DNA of 64,000 bases from Cytospora piceicola (GCA_023375675.1 JALQBC010000043.1:186001-250000), one strand, 5' to 3'. Shown: positions 10,116 through 22,710, counted from the first letter of the stretch. Notes: generated by a model not told the origin, from the letters alone. A program made the numbers and translations.

Positions 10116-13100
10116 TCACCACTGAGTCTTCCAGCAATCCACCATCTTCCCCACTAAACCACTCTGAATCACATCGAAACCACCCCTTAGTGACTGGCTT
10201 TCCGACTCTGCTTTGCTAGTGACAAATACAAGACCCTTTCTAGCAGGCCTATCATTGTCGTACTTCTCCGTAAAGAATTCCAGAAGTTTGATAGTAGGGT
10301 TGACCTCAGGGTCCGGGTCAGACTTGCGGAGCAGATCCACCCACTCGCGCTGCGGGACCGTCTTGAAGTCAAGACCTGCCTCCTTGAGAGCTGGAAGAAG
10401 GTCCTGACTCCAGTGAAACAACTTGCTGTTCTGGACGTTGTAGACCGCCGAGTTGCCCGGGTCTATGTCGCCAGTCTTGCCTACTCCAGATAACTCCACT
10501 ACTGCCCTGGCTATAATATCGACTGGCATCCATGAGGGTGTCTGCGGTCGTGTCAGTACATAGGTTGGCGAGGATTGAAGCAACGATGGGCTTACTTCAT
10601 CAAGTGTCGGTAATGCTCCCAGTGTTCTCACACTCTGGATCATCAACGGGATAGCTTCTGTTGTGTTCCACATGCCATGACGGGAATCTCCAACAATTTG
10701 GCCAATACGTAAGACAGAAGCGGTAATTCCTGTAAACTCACCAGCGGCCTTGACCACATGTTCTGTGACCAGTTTGGACCGAGCGTATCCCATCTTCTGC
10801 GCATGGGAAAGGTCCTCAATATGACACTCCTCAATGGTTGCGGGCAACGGCGTCCCGGCGGCGGCTGCTATGGACGAGCAGAAATAGAATCGTGCCGGAT
10901 GCACAGTACTGGTTTTCAAACACAGATTGATGAGGTTGTGGGCGCCTCTGATGTGTTGAGACTCGAAGCTGCGGACGCCAAGGTTAAAGTTGACCGCCCA
11001 GGCCGAGTGGATGACAACCGTGAGACTCTGCAGAATTCTCTCCATTATGTCTTGATCAAGCCCCAGGGAAGCTTTACCCAAGTCCGAGGGTAAGAATGAG
11101 ACTCTGGACAGTTCTTCATCGTTCAATAGTGCAATACGCTTTGCCTCCAGCGTTGAGAGGACCCTTGTCTTGGCCGCCTCTCGTGATTTGGCTCGCACGA
11201 GGCAGAACACATGTTTCACTGGGCTCTCTCTCAGGAGCTGTGCCAGTATGTGCACCCCGAGAGTTCCAGTTGCGCCGGTCAACAACTACAAAGGGCGTTA
11301 GTGAGATATATAGGAGTGGTCGATTGGGACCTCAACTTACCACAGAATCGCCATCTGGTGTGATGTGGCCAGGCGCTCTGACATCAAACTTGGAGTATTT
11401 CTCAATCAACTGAGCCATTTCGGATATCTCATCATCCTCAACCTCCACTGATCCAGTCCTCAGAGATATAAGATGCTTAGCAAGTCTTTCCACGTTGGGG
11501 TATTCGAATATGACATTCGACCCAACAGGGCTACCACCCACGTCAATCTCTCGAGTAATCTGGGCCCTCGCTGTTATCGCCTGACGACTATCAACGCCGG
11601 CCTCGAAGAAATCTGTTGTCTGTTCCAGCTCTGGTATGCCCATCTTGTTTCGGAACAGGTCCAGGAGGTATAGCAGCAAGTCGTCATACTCGAGGGCACG
11701 AAGCACAGCTTGAGGTCTTGCGAAGCGGTCATAGGTATCATTGATCTCCTGTGCAAACTGCCTGTAAAATGCGGCCCGAATGACAGTACCCTTGTCCGTC
11801 CTTGGATATTCTGTTCCGGGGGACAGGACTTCGATCATCTCGAGGGAGATGCGTCCGAACTCTTCAGCCCTCGAGTTGGCCAGCTCAATGTTTGGCAGCA
11901 ACGCTTTGAGGATCTCATCTCTTGAGAGCGACGCTGCTTTCTCACTTGCGACGACCATCAACCCCGGAACGGTTCTGTCCACACCAAATACCACAGCTTC
12001 TTGCACCAGGTCGTGCTGTCTGATAGTGTGCTCGTATGGGATCGGCAATACCTTCTCTCCATTAATTAGGGTTACCCTGTCATCAAGGCGGCCTAGATAC
12101 CTCCAGGCATCGGGGATGGTCGGATGGGGCGTGAAGGTATCCCTGGTATAGTATGACCCGGGAGGATCGTCGGAGTTCGATGTCGTCTTAGATGGAAGGC
12201 CATCAGTTATCATGCACTCGAATGTGTCGGCGCCCCGTGGGATCATCATGATGTATTTCTGTGTCGCAGGGAACGGCCTCATATAATTCCATGCCATGTC
12301 CCCCGTATCCCGAAATGATGTCATGAGCTGTCCCGTTTCCGTACTGGATATGTATGTGGGGTCAGAGGGTGTATTAGGATAAAGGTCTCTGGACTGAGGA
12401 CTTACGTTCCGTACTGTCCCACCAAGTAGACTCCAGCTTCAGTCAGCCGATCCCCGAGGTCATCTGGACAGCTGCTTCCCCCGTACATGACGAGTTTCAG
12501 CTTCCTGAGTTCCTCTATCCCACCTTCAGTCTCCGCCATGAGCTTCAACGCGTACGGGACGCAGTGGAGGCTCTCGGCCTGGGTCGCTCTCAGAGCGTCC
12601 ACCAGCGTGCTCCCAGCCAAGGGCAGATTCCCGTTATACATCGAGATCTTCTTTCCCGCGATCAAAGCGCGAAAGGTGACGGATATGCCGTGGTTGTGGT
12701 ACAGCGGCAGGGTCAAGAACGCCCTGTAGGGAATACCACTGGAGTAGTTCGCGATACAGGCAGAATGAGTTTGGAAGATTGGCTTTGGCAACCCGGTAGA
12801 TCCTGATGAGTGGATGATCTTCTAAGAGGTAAGTGAATGAAATGTGGATACTCTAAAGTGGAAAACTCACGAAAGACAGTTGCTGAGAGGCGTGAGGAGG
12901 CCGCACATAGGGGAATCGAGGCCCAGATGGCTGCTCGAGTTCATACTCTTCCTTGACGACAATGTTGAACAATGACAGCGAATACTGTTCCTGGACCTCG
13001 TCTGCGATGGCCTTCAAATTTGTTCCGGAGACAAGTTTTCGACAGTTAGTCAAGCGGAGCAAATTCACGTATGCCGCTGTGGAAAGTCTGGTGGAAAGAA

Positions 13101-13541
13101 GAAGAATCGTGAATCCCATTCGAGTCAAAGCGAATATTGACGCGACGTAGTCGAGATTGGACGGTGACAACAGAGCAACCACCTCACACTTGTCCGCTAT
13201 AGGCTGTTCCATGTGTCAAGATGCATTTGATGCTATTCATGTGTTCTTCTATGGGAGCCTCTTACCTCAGGTACGAGGCCCCTTTTTGCATATTGTCGAG
13301 CAGCTTCGTCGGCCAGTCGATCTATATCGGTGACAGTGTATCCCACGTAGTCACTCTTACCCTTCGCTGTCGCAGGATACTGTATAAAGACCGCGTCTGG
13401 AGTTTCATGGGCTTTATTCAACAGCAGATCGGTAATTGTGACAATTTGGTTGCTTGTTGTGGGTTGTGTGTGGCCAACAGGTGGCTCCTGGACACCATCC
13501 AGGTGTATTAGAGCCGCCATTTGTTGCGTTGCGACAGACAT
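10116..13541 (-). CDS. NRPS-like adenylate-forming reductase (A-T-R)
   Basis: Three-domain carboxylate reductase: it should activate a carboxylic acid with ATP, load it on a phosphopantetheine arm and release it as an aldehyde with NAD(P)H. Exons 13541-13266, 13203-12871, 12821-12406, 12343-11341, 11285-10596 and 10541-10116 give 1047 residues, the usual length. The adenylation domain shows HSSGSTGLPKP (A3), YGGSSCPDD, GQYGTTETG (A5) and GRLDDRVTLINGEK. The carrier domain has the attachment serine in FFEAGVDSRQA. The reductase domain has LTGATGTLG (cofactor loop) and a GYARSK Tyr/Lys pair. The last intron is 54 nt and in frame; it is removed because doing so restores the expected link into WMPVDIIA. 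There is no condensation domain. The substrate cannot be read from sequence. The gene is divergent from a Zn2Cys6 regulator and probably controlled by it. Confidence 0.93.
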
Positions 13542-13823
13542 ATTGATGGTTGGATATATCTGTATCTGCCGGCACGAAGAAGGAACTCGTTGACTAAGTT
13601 TTGATAGCTCAAAAGGATGGAGAACAAATTTTGCATTAGAATACTGAGGTTTTGTGAGCATATGGAGTTACTATATCATGGAGCGTTTAGAGTCTACACA
13701 CCGTACATGATACATGAGCCGGGATTGGTACGGATAAAATGTACCTAGTTCAACTGGCATATCCGTGGCGGAGCTATCTTTTAGGAAAGGGCGTGATGCT
13801 CACATGGTTTTAATTTTTTTTTA

Positions 13824-13847
13824 ATCTCGGAGATAGATTTCCGAGAT
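13824..13847. promoter_or_regulatory. Perfect inverted repeat with CGG-N10-CCG, candidate Zn2Cys6 site
   Basis: Arms ATCTCGGA and TCCGAGAT are exactly complementary around an 8-nt centre. CGG triplets at 13828-13830 and CCG at 13841-13843 face each other 10 nt apart, the layout bound by Zn2Cys6 dimers in general (Gal4 uses N11). It sits between the A-T-R gene and its divergent regulator, so the binding role is inferred. Its position 5 nt before an ATG at 13852 argues that the regulator starts at 13999 instead. Confidence 0.55.
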
Positions 13848-13998
13848 CGAGGTGATGCGATGCGGGGTTGCGTCTCCCTCATCGGATAAGTCGCCATTTT
13901 CCGAGCAGTACAACTTTTGTATGTGGACTTCCGATACCTCCACAACATTCAACTTTGGACAAGCATATCGCTACCCCTTGAAACAAGCTCTTCAAAAC

Positions 13999-16465
13999 AT
14001 GCCAAGAGAAAGTTCAGGGCAGCTTCATCGGGCGACAGAAATGGCCCACCATGCCCCGTCTGGAATGCCATCGCAGCAACCACAGCGGAGGAATCGCCGG
14101 AAAAGGACAAAGGAGAGAGTTAGGGTCACCCGAGCCTGTGACCAATGCAAGCGGCAAGTACATTTCCCAGCTCTTTAATCAATCAAAGAGATCAGGCAAT
14201 TGTACTACATTCTCTCCCTGTTTCCTCGAGTGGGGCTTGGAGGAATCTTAGAGGCCCAGACCGTAGTGCAAAAGCCCCTCTAATCACCTGGGCATGTCCA
14301 CGGGTTGTGGTTATCATGTTCTTGAATATTTCCACAAGATACCCCTGTTCTTTGTAGCTAACTTTCAAGAGCAGACAAAAGATTCGTTGCACCGGCAAGC
14401 TGCCATGTGAGGTATGCGTAAGAAAGGGCATCCGTTGCTCGTATGATACCTTGTATGCCAGAGGCCGTGCTCCGTCCATCATAATGGACGATAATACTGG
14501 CTCAACAGTGTCTACAGAAGGCAGTCACACCAGGAGGCCATCCTTGGAAAGCCCTGGGCGACTGAGTCTCATAGTCGATGGGATTTCACCCAGTGCCTCA
14601 CCTGAACCTTCTCAGACGGACCTCCAGGGACATTATGTCGGTCCAGCATCAGGAGCCTCATTCCTGATCCGGGCACAGAAAAGGGTCTTTGAGACATTGA
14701 AACTTCCTCAGACCTCATCGATCTTTACATTTGGCGACGCACCACTCCCGGACGTGGACACCTCGCTTTTCTTGTTGCCACCAAAAGAAGAAACAAAGCA
14801 ACTGTTGAACAAATACTTCGACTTTGCAGTTCCAACACACCGATACCTGCACAGGCCCACTGTGGAAACATGGTTTGAAGAGCTCTATGCTACGTCTGGA
14901 ACGATGGGCGGTACTGATGAAGCACAAGCGAAGGTTGCTCTACTTTTCATGGTGTTTGCCCAAGCCAGTCTTTATATGCCGGCCTCCGTCTCCTGCAGCG
15001 CAGTCATATCCGACATGAGTTCTCGATACTTCCTTGTTGCAGAGAAGCACCTGCAGAAGGAACGGGGGTGTGTCCGTCTTGCCAGTATACAGGCTAGGCT
15101 TGCCCAATGTTTCTACTTGCTTTCGCGGTCTCGCATCAACCACTGCTGGAGCCTGTTTGGAACAACAGCACACCTGGCCATGGCTATTGGCTTGAATAGA
15201 GGGACGAGAATGGAAGCCCCAACCACCAGCGGGAAAATTGAAACGGAGTGTCGTCGAAGAGTCTTCTGGTGCGCCTACACCCTTGACAAATACCTCGCCG
15301 CCTCACTTGGAAGGCCACGCACTTTCCGCGAAGAGGACATTGATCAACAATTACCATCATGCGTCGACGATCCGTACCTTTGTTCGATCGGATTACCAAC
15401 ACAACTGGACCAGGGCCAGCCCGTGATGGTTGCAGCGGTAGCGCATATCAAGCTTGCTCGGATCCTTGACCAGATCCTGGGAGATTTGTATCCGATCAAG
15501 CCTATAACCATGTCATCGCGCCTGGATCTCACCATGAAGTGCTCCCAAAGGCTAAGACAATGGCGCAAGGAGCTAGCAGACCTATTGGACACCAGCAAGA
15601 TTACAACGGCCTTACTCCTCCCAATCTATCAACGCCAGCGGAATGTATTGAACGCAGCATATTGGCATGCCATACTCCTTACATACAGACCATTATTGTT
15701 GAGAAAGCTTGGAAATAATCGATCTGGAAGCGGCCTACCAAGGGAAAATATTCCCGGGGTCGAAGAGGGCATCGAGGAATGCCTACAAGCCGCCCTGAAT
15801 ATATGTGGACTGGTCAACCAGCTTATCGATGCCGAAATGATGTTCGAGGCCTTTTGGGTGAGTTTTAATCTTGTTCTGAAGGTACTGCTTATTGGTCGAC
15901 AGGTTGGTGCTAACACATTCCTCAGTTCACTTCGTATTACGCATTCTGTGCTGTCGTAGTGCTTTACGTATATACCATCCAGCAGCAGGATGTCCCAAAT
16001 ATCCAATTCCACCATGACTATTTATCAGCGGCAGTTCAGTGCCAGACTCAGTTGTCCACAATCGCCGAGATTGGCTCGTTGACAGAGAGATACTGTCTGG
16101 TCTTAGAAGAACTTCGAAAGGAAGCAGTAAAAGGGTCAAAACACCCAAAAACGGATGTCTTTGCCGAGGCTTCGACCAAATATCCTTCGCGGAAAGGCGA
16201 GCTCACACAACCCAATGAACATGCGGTAGACAACAGTGCCACTATGCAGCCCGACGTCAACACGGGAGATATGACCGATATCACCAGTTTCGAAATCACA
16301 CCAGGTAACTTGGTCTACGAGATGTCAGGGTGGGGAGCGTTTGACTCTATGGTAAGTTACCTCGTCACAATCAAAGGAGTTGCCGTGGGGGAGCTGACTT
16401 GGTTCAAGGTCACATCTGGATTTGGAAACATCGAAGATCTGCTTGGTAACGAATCATTCTTCTGA
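13999..16465 (+). CDS. Zn2Cys6 transcription factor, probable pathway regulator
   Basis: Nuclear fungal-specific DNA-binding regulator. Exons 13999-14153, 14375-15857, 15926-16351 and 16409-16465 give 706 residues. A very basic N-terminus (QRRNRRKRTK) leads into the zinc cluster, with C-x2-C-x6-C in the first half and a second C-x2-C-type half after LPC. A fungal_trans middle domain spans about 190-500 (WFEELY, RRRVFWCAYTLDKYLAASLGRPR, DDIDQQLP-like). The cluster spans intron 1. Only a GC-AG splice (donor GCAAGT at 14154, acceptor 14374, GCTAAC branch site) keeps the required lysine and the six-residue Cys spacing. The last intron (57 nt) is in frame and could be retained. An alternative ATG lies at 13852. 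Target genes are inferred from the divergent A-T-R neighbour. Confidence 0.87.
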
Positions 16466-17201
16466 GGCAACATTGAAACATGGGCGTCTCTTAAGACCCT
16501 CAGGGTACAGAATAATTTACAAGACATACACCATAGCATAGATGACGGACCAGTCGCAACTCTATGTATCCTGCATCCTCCATGGTGTGATTAGTCAGGT
16601 TTTGGCCCGAATTGTCGAGGGGTTGGGCGTCGGGGAGCAATGGCCCAGAACAGGTGAGGTCGAGGCGTAATAGAAGTGTAACAGTTGTTCATGGTGTATC
16701 TATTGGGGGCGGGGGGGGGCCCTTGTTGGGCCTCCAGCTGTAACCTCCTGAACCCGGGCGGCACCCCCCCTTCCCTTGGAGGCAACAGTCCAATTACGAG
16801 GCTAGACGAGCTCTTGTGTTACAGCTTCATGGATACTTTTGTAGTTTCTGGTCCGGCTTCTGCTTACATCTTCTGCCGTGGCGTTCTTACGCAGTTTCAC
16901 TGTGCCACAGAAACATCTTAGTCATTGCTTACCAGTTTAAGCTCATCGGAGACCAAAGCAGGCATGGGTCCTTGCAGTCATTCTGATTATTGATGGCTTA
17001 CTCGTCACGTTCTGTACATGTAGTTGTAGCTAAATGAACGCTCTCTACCCCGCTTGCATCACGTTTTTCTTGCCACTCTTACCTCTCATGCGAATCAGAC
17101 ACATTGCACTTCGTATATCTACGATCCTACGATCAGCATTCTTGTGCTCTCTCTATTGAATATACCGACTTTTTCGACCTAGTGAATGTATTGTGGGCAA
17201 G
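16466..17201. other. Intergenic, no gene seen
   Basis: No coding signal on either strand. Contains a GGGGGCGGGGGGGGG tract at 16705-16719. The last 100 bp before the next gene are T/C-rich, like a fungal leader. Confidence 0.45.
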
Positions 17202-20200
17202 ATGAAGTCTGAAGGCACTGAAGTGAAGTGCTTGAGCACCGAGGCGCACGAGCCGCAGGACGTTTTGTTGCACTATCTAGGCTGTTTAGACTTTCGGGAG
17301 CGAGAACAATATTTTACTATACTCGACGAAGACCAGAGACTTGTGGTTGACCAAGAGCTCCGTCGTAATCAACGCCTCCGTGCGTCGATTCGCGAAGACG
17401 ACCAAGACGCGTTCCTGAGTGGGCGCCTTACTGGAAGTATCGAAAGATGGCGACAGTCACCTCTATACAACCTGGGAATGGTAACGGTGAGAAAGCAGAG
17501 GAATACCAGGGGGCTTGTGAGCGGCCATTCGCAACGAGACGTGAGTGCAGGATATGATCAGGACGACATACAAGCCACAAAATCTATGCATCATAACCTA
17601 TATGCGCATTTCGATGCATACGTCACGTTGGATTTACACAATCCCCAGACAGGACTGGATACGAATGAGCAGCACGCTGTGCAAATCTTCAAGATTGACT
17701 CCCTCGCCGAGTTGTTGGAAGGGAACGAAAGTCCTCTGGAAACCAAGCATGTTGAACGGGAGGGCCAGAGGGGAACTCAGCCAAATCCAGGAGCGAGGGA
17801 ACGGAGAGAATTGAAAGAGACACAGCTGCGAGCACTAGAAACGAGAAAGAGGGTGCTAGAAGACGAGCATCCCGATACGCTAAGCAGTATAAGTGATCTA
17901 GCAGCAACATACTGGAAACAAGGACGATCAGTCGACGCGGCAGATCTACAAGAGCAAGTACTGGCAACGAGAAAGACGGTGCTAGACGACGAGCATCCCG
18001 ATACGCTAAGGAGTATGAGTGATCTAGCAGCAACATACTGGAAGCAAGGACGATTAGTCGACGCGGCAAAGCTACAAGAGCAAGTAGTAGCAACGAGAAA
18101 GACAATCCTAGAAAATGGGCATCCCGATATACTAAGCAGTATAAGTGACCTAGCAGTAATATACCGGGAACAAGGAAAATTAGTCGACGTGGAAAGGCTA
18201 CAACTGTATATACTAGAAACGAGAAAGAGGTTGCTAGGAGACGAGCATCCTAATACGCTAAGCAGTGTAAAGCACCTAGCAGCAACGTACCCCAAACAAG
18301 GCCAATGGAAGAAGGCGGAAGAGCTACAACTGCGAGCAGGTAAATCCTGGCAAGGCCACATGCCGAACATGCATGATATCCAATTGCCGGCAAACAGCAT
18401 TGCTGTAAGTCTCCAACTTTTAGCATGGGCTTTGGTCTCATCTGGCGGTTTTGCTAACATGCAACAGTGGGTTAAGGTAATTCCTCATGATCAACGACTG
18501 GGACTGTACACCACTGGTACTGATACTCATATGCTTTAGAAAGCCATTTCACGTTACTTTGGTGACAATGGTACTGAATCGACCACGAGCATACCACAGG
18601 ACATCTTGATTGCACCACAGAGTGGCAGTGGTTCTCAAAAACCGCGGGAGTGCTATGATTTTCCATTGTCTTTTTGCGACTCATTTTCGACCGGTACGTT
18701 TATCAATGGCAGAGTAATTCCCGATAATTACTAAAGAAGGTTCAGATCCCGAGGATAGCCTCGCACACCGCAACATTGTGCTTTTTGTGAGCCACGACAT
18801 TCGCGTCTCAAAAACCTCGAGCGTAGCACTAACCGTGTCAAAAGCATCCAATCGTAAAGCTGGAATCGGAAGGATCACAAGAAGAGGCTGAACAAGCCCT
18901 CAGAAAAGGCCCCAGCTACAATTCAGAGGACAAGAAAGGGTTGTCTCACAAGAATACGTCGTGGTACAATTTGCTGAAATCAATTCAAGAACCCAGGAAG
19001 ATTCGGGGAACCCATTTGTACAAGTGGGAAGACAATGGCAGACTAATCGCAGGACATCCTCTTGGACAGGTCCTTTTCGATGCGGCAATGCTCTTCAAGG
19101 GGGTTACAACTTACGCAGACAGGAAATTGGGCAACAGAAAACTTTTGTCCGACCCGTCGCCTTTGCTCCGCCAGATACTGGATCAAGCAGACAATCCAGA
19201 CAGACACAGAAACCTCTACCAAGGTGCGAATTCATCCACTAGTGGCTTCCGCAAAGAAGATAAGCACGTGTTTGCAGACCATTTATGGATATGGATCCTC
19301 GACGAGAAGACGATCATCACATGCCTTCCAAAGGGCTTCCTAGGTTGGCGTGAACTCCTCGAAACGATTCGAGAAAGAACAAGTCAACCCAACCCTGGCA
19401 GTAACCAAGCACGAACAGTGTTTGATTTGACCTTGGCCGTTCTTCAAGAGGTTTCCGTAAGCCTGCTAATCCCAAGCGAAATTGAGATATAAGTAGCTAA
19501 CAACGTCTCCAGAGGAATCATTCTCGGGTCATCCAGAGTTTCGACCGAAGAATTATCGACATTGTGCGTAATTCACCTTGAGAACGAACCAACTAATAAT
19601 GCTTGATTGCTGATTCGAACAGACAAACAGGAAAGTGTCGCATTTCCAGAAAATACGTGCTTGGGCGGACTCATGTTCACTAAGTGAATCGGAGACTTCG
19701 CAGTATTTCCAACCAATACTCTCCCTTGCACGTGAGATGGAAGATACTGTCGGAAGGCTTGATCTCATCATCAGGATAGCCAATCAACAGAGATACATCT
19801 TGATGCGCCTGGAAGAGACTGTGGAGCAAATTATCACATCCACATATACTCCTCTAGAGGACACCAAACAAAAGGATTTGAGTCGTTTCGAGGACTTGTC
19901 GAATGAACTTCTTCAGGGACTGGATAGTCATATCGCAGAACTTCGAAGGCTGCGCTGGTCTACCCAATCTACGAGACATATACCATCCAGTATTGATTCA
20001 CATGGACGCGATAGCCCTGGATTGACAGATCCACACATGGGCCCAAGGTCCATTGAAGAGGCTGTAGCGCTGCGAGATCCAGCCGCGCTGGGAAGATTGC
20101 TTGAAGAAGACTCCACCGTCTCAGAGCCATACTCTTGGGTTCGAGAGCTGCAGGAGATTGGGTTCTCTCTAGGGGAAATTGCAGATCTCGTCATGGAGGA

Positions 20201-22466
20201 CGCGAATGATTCCCCATGGATTTTCTTCGACCCTATGGAGCCTCTTTCGGCTGCTTCCGTTGTGTCAACCAAATCTCACCTACCGGAATGCGTGCATCAA
20301 TTCAAAGACTCATCATCAACCCAAGTCTCTCACCCAGCCCTTGAACCTTCTGAGGACACGACGCGAGTCGTTGAAGAACTGTGTGGACTTGGCGGCATCA
20401 TACCAGTTTCAAAGGACCGATCACAATGGACAGGGATGGTGTTTTTCGCGGAAAATAATGCAGGAGGCCGAATATGTTACTCCAGTTGCTATGGGGACTT
20501 GCATCTCGTCACTCATCGACTTCTCAATGTTCTGGACTCTCTCTGCAATGCACTTACCCACATGCAGTCGAGAGAGCTGTGCTGCAGCTCCTTCACCATC
20601 ATTCGGTCAAGACAACAACAGATTGGGCGTAATGCAACGAATCATCCTGTGGTTGACCTTTGCCGGATAGAATTCAGCCTTGTCGTACAGCTACGTTTGG
20701 AACTCAAGGAGTTCTCGAGCTCCGGAACCCTGCAAAGCAATGCAGCGAAGGCCGTCTTACAGATTATAAGCCCTCTTTCCAATGCAGGCTGGGTCAGCGA
20801 GGAGGATCCAGACTCGGACTCAGCCAAGATAGGTCTATTACAAGTCTCTGCCTTGGCTGTTCAGGTGCTTTGTGTTGGTCTTCTGTCATACTGTCAAGCT
20901 CACCTTGGCCCACTACAGCCATTTTTCCTGGATACTCAGATTGGACGGCTCATTCTTGACGGAATACCAGACTTTAACTATCCGACTACTCGCATAGAGG
21001 CCAAATTAGTACCTCTTGCGTGCATGGGAGATATGCTTCGGTCGCCGGTCTTAGCTTTCAGCATTCAAGATCCTTCGTCAGCTCCAAGAAGCAGGGTAGA
21101 TTTGCCGCTACACTATCTCGGAGCTACTGCGGCGGACCTATTGGACACCTGGGGCCCGGGACAGTTGATATTTCGAAGTGGGTCCAAGAGGGAGGTTTAT
21201 GCTATTCAAATAGGTGGTGGAGTTATCAGGAGGTCAAACAGCGAGCCTGACCGGTTCCACTGGAGCCAGCGTGCAAACCTAGAGGAAATTTCCCAAAGCC
21301 GCATCGATCTGGAGTCTAGGATTCTTATTGGAAGTTCAACACAAGGCTTGGTGGAAGTCAACGACAAATGTTTGTTTGACAAGGATCAATTCTGGCTGTC
21401 CTCTTACCAGTTCTTAGCGCCTTTGGGCCCAGAAGCGGCCTCCTGGCACTGCGACGAAATCGCGATTGGCCTTCAAGGTGGCCAATATGTTGTCGCTCAA
21501 GCCAACATGACCTGGCACAAGCGAAAGGGAGTGACGCTTAAGGAACACCGCCTAAGCCAGCCAGTTGAGACGCTGGTCCCATTCCTTGAGGAGCTTTGGG
21601 CTGTACAGGTCAGTTGCTGCACCGGGATAGCACGAAGAGTCGCACTTCGAGATATGATTGCCGACTTTCTACCCGTCTACGCTTCTGTGTGTCTCATATC
21701 CCAGGAAGACAAAGATAGATGGCAGAGACTTATCACATCATACAGCCTCGAGCCATCCTTCCGGGCATCAAGCGTCACCTTTAGGGACTGGCTCTCCAAT
21801 TTACCGCAAGACCTGCACCACCATGTTATCAGGCTTATTCAGAATATTTTCCGCATGATTCAACATACCGGACTCGACCAAGAAGAAAACAATATGCTAA
21901 TCGCGTGGCCGGACGAGCGAGCACTGTTCCGGTGCTTCAGAGTCGAGTGCAAGGCTGAATCAGCATGGGCAGGCGTACTCGGCGACTCGCAGGATTGTGC
22001 CTCATTCATCTACTACACACCCAAGTGCTTTGAGACCGGGACTATCAAGTGCAGCGGAAACGGCCCTAAGCACTCCTGGCGGAACGCCATACGACTTCTT
22101 GAGACTGAAGTCATCGCCCACGATTCCTGCCAGGCAAACATTGCGAGTTTGGACCCTAAAAAGTCATATTTCTTCCAGAAGATGGACGACCGCATCTTTT
22201 TCAAGGTTGAGCGCTCTGACGCAGCAGCGTTCGCGTCATTGGTTTCGCTCAACAGTGTTCCGCTCAAGATTCAGCGGAGAATCATGGTGAAATTCATGAG
22301 TGACCGTGGGCGACAACTTGCCAAGTTACGTGAGAAGAGCCACGCGGCTGAAACAATTGCGGAGCGAGTAGCAATACTGGCACCGAGACCGTCACTTAAC
22401 TTGATTGGGCCATCAAGTCCGGGCAGGTCCGTAGGCGGACTGAAGTTGCAGAATGTAACGTCTTGA
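17202..22466 (+). CDS. Large TPR-repeat protein with C-terminal conserved fungal module (CorA-like/NLR-associated type)
   Basis: Unknown-function, probably cytosolic protein. Seven exons (17202-18404, 18468-18476, 18540-18693, 18740-18786, 18845-19456, 19513-19563, 19623-22466) keep a single frame and give 1639 residues. Residues about 205-380 are four 42-residue TPR repeats of the kinesin-light-chain type (HPDTL...LAATYWKQGR). The rest resembles a long fungal family seen next to HET/NLR genes: CYDFPLSFCDSFSTG, HLWIWILDEKTIITCLPK, WVRELQEIGFSLGEIADLVMEDANDSPW-like block, then AIGLQGGQYVVAQANMTWHKR near the C-terminus. I see no nucleotide-binding domain, catalytic motif or clear membrane segment. 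The join around 18405-18539, with a 9-nt exon (Trp-Val-Lys), is the least certain; if wrong, a TPR protein and a separate C-terminal gene lie side by side. Confidence 0.62.
17862..18338 (+). repeat. Four in-frame 126-bp TPR-coding tandem repeats
   Basis: The GAYGAGCATCCYRATA-type landmark recurs at 17862, 17988, 18114 and 18240, exactly 126 bp apart. Units 1 and 2 are about 90% identical by eye; unit 4 diverges at its end. Such high internal similarity allows unit gain and loss by recombination. Confidence 0.9.
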
Positions 22467-22710
22467 CAAAGAGCTTCCGCTTCGGCGTGATGGGGCAGGG
22501 CGGTGGCGTTATTTGCTGTCTCGATATGTCCTCAATTTACTTATAAGTAACATCACTCCACAATCTATGACTTGGAACATTCGTGATACATCCTGCAGAC
22601 TGTCGTTAACACCCTTCATTGCCAACAGATTCCAGTCCTTAGAGGGGCAGGGAACTCCTATTGTGGGGCGCATATGTACTTCATATGTCTGCGAAGTGCA
22701 CATCAAAGAT

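Noticed and set aside
10542..10595. 54 in-frame bases of the A-T-R gene as coding sequence
   Set aside because: Has a GTAAGC donor, CTGAC branch site and GCAG acceptor, and interrupts the conserved link into WMPVDIIA; treated as an intron.
13852..13998. Upstream in-frame start for the Zn2Cys6 regulator
   Set aside because: Lies 5 nt after a probable binding palindrome; the added sequence has no domain. Kept as an alternative.
17777..18460. 227-codon minus-strand frame with internal repeats
   Set aside because: It only mirrors the TPR repeats on the plus strand.
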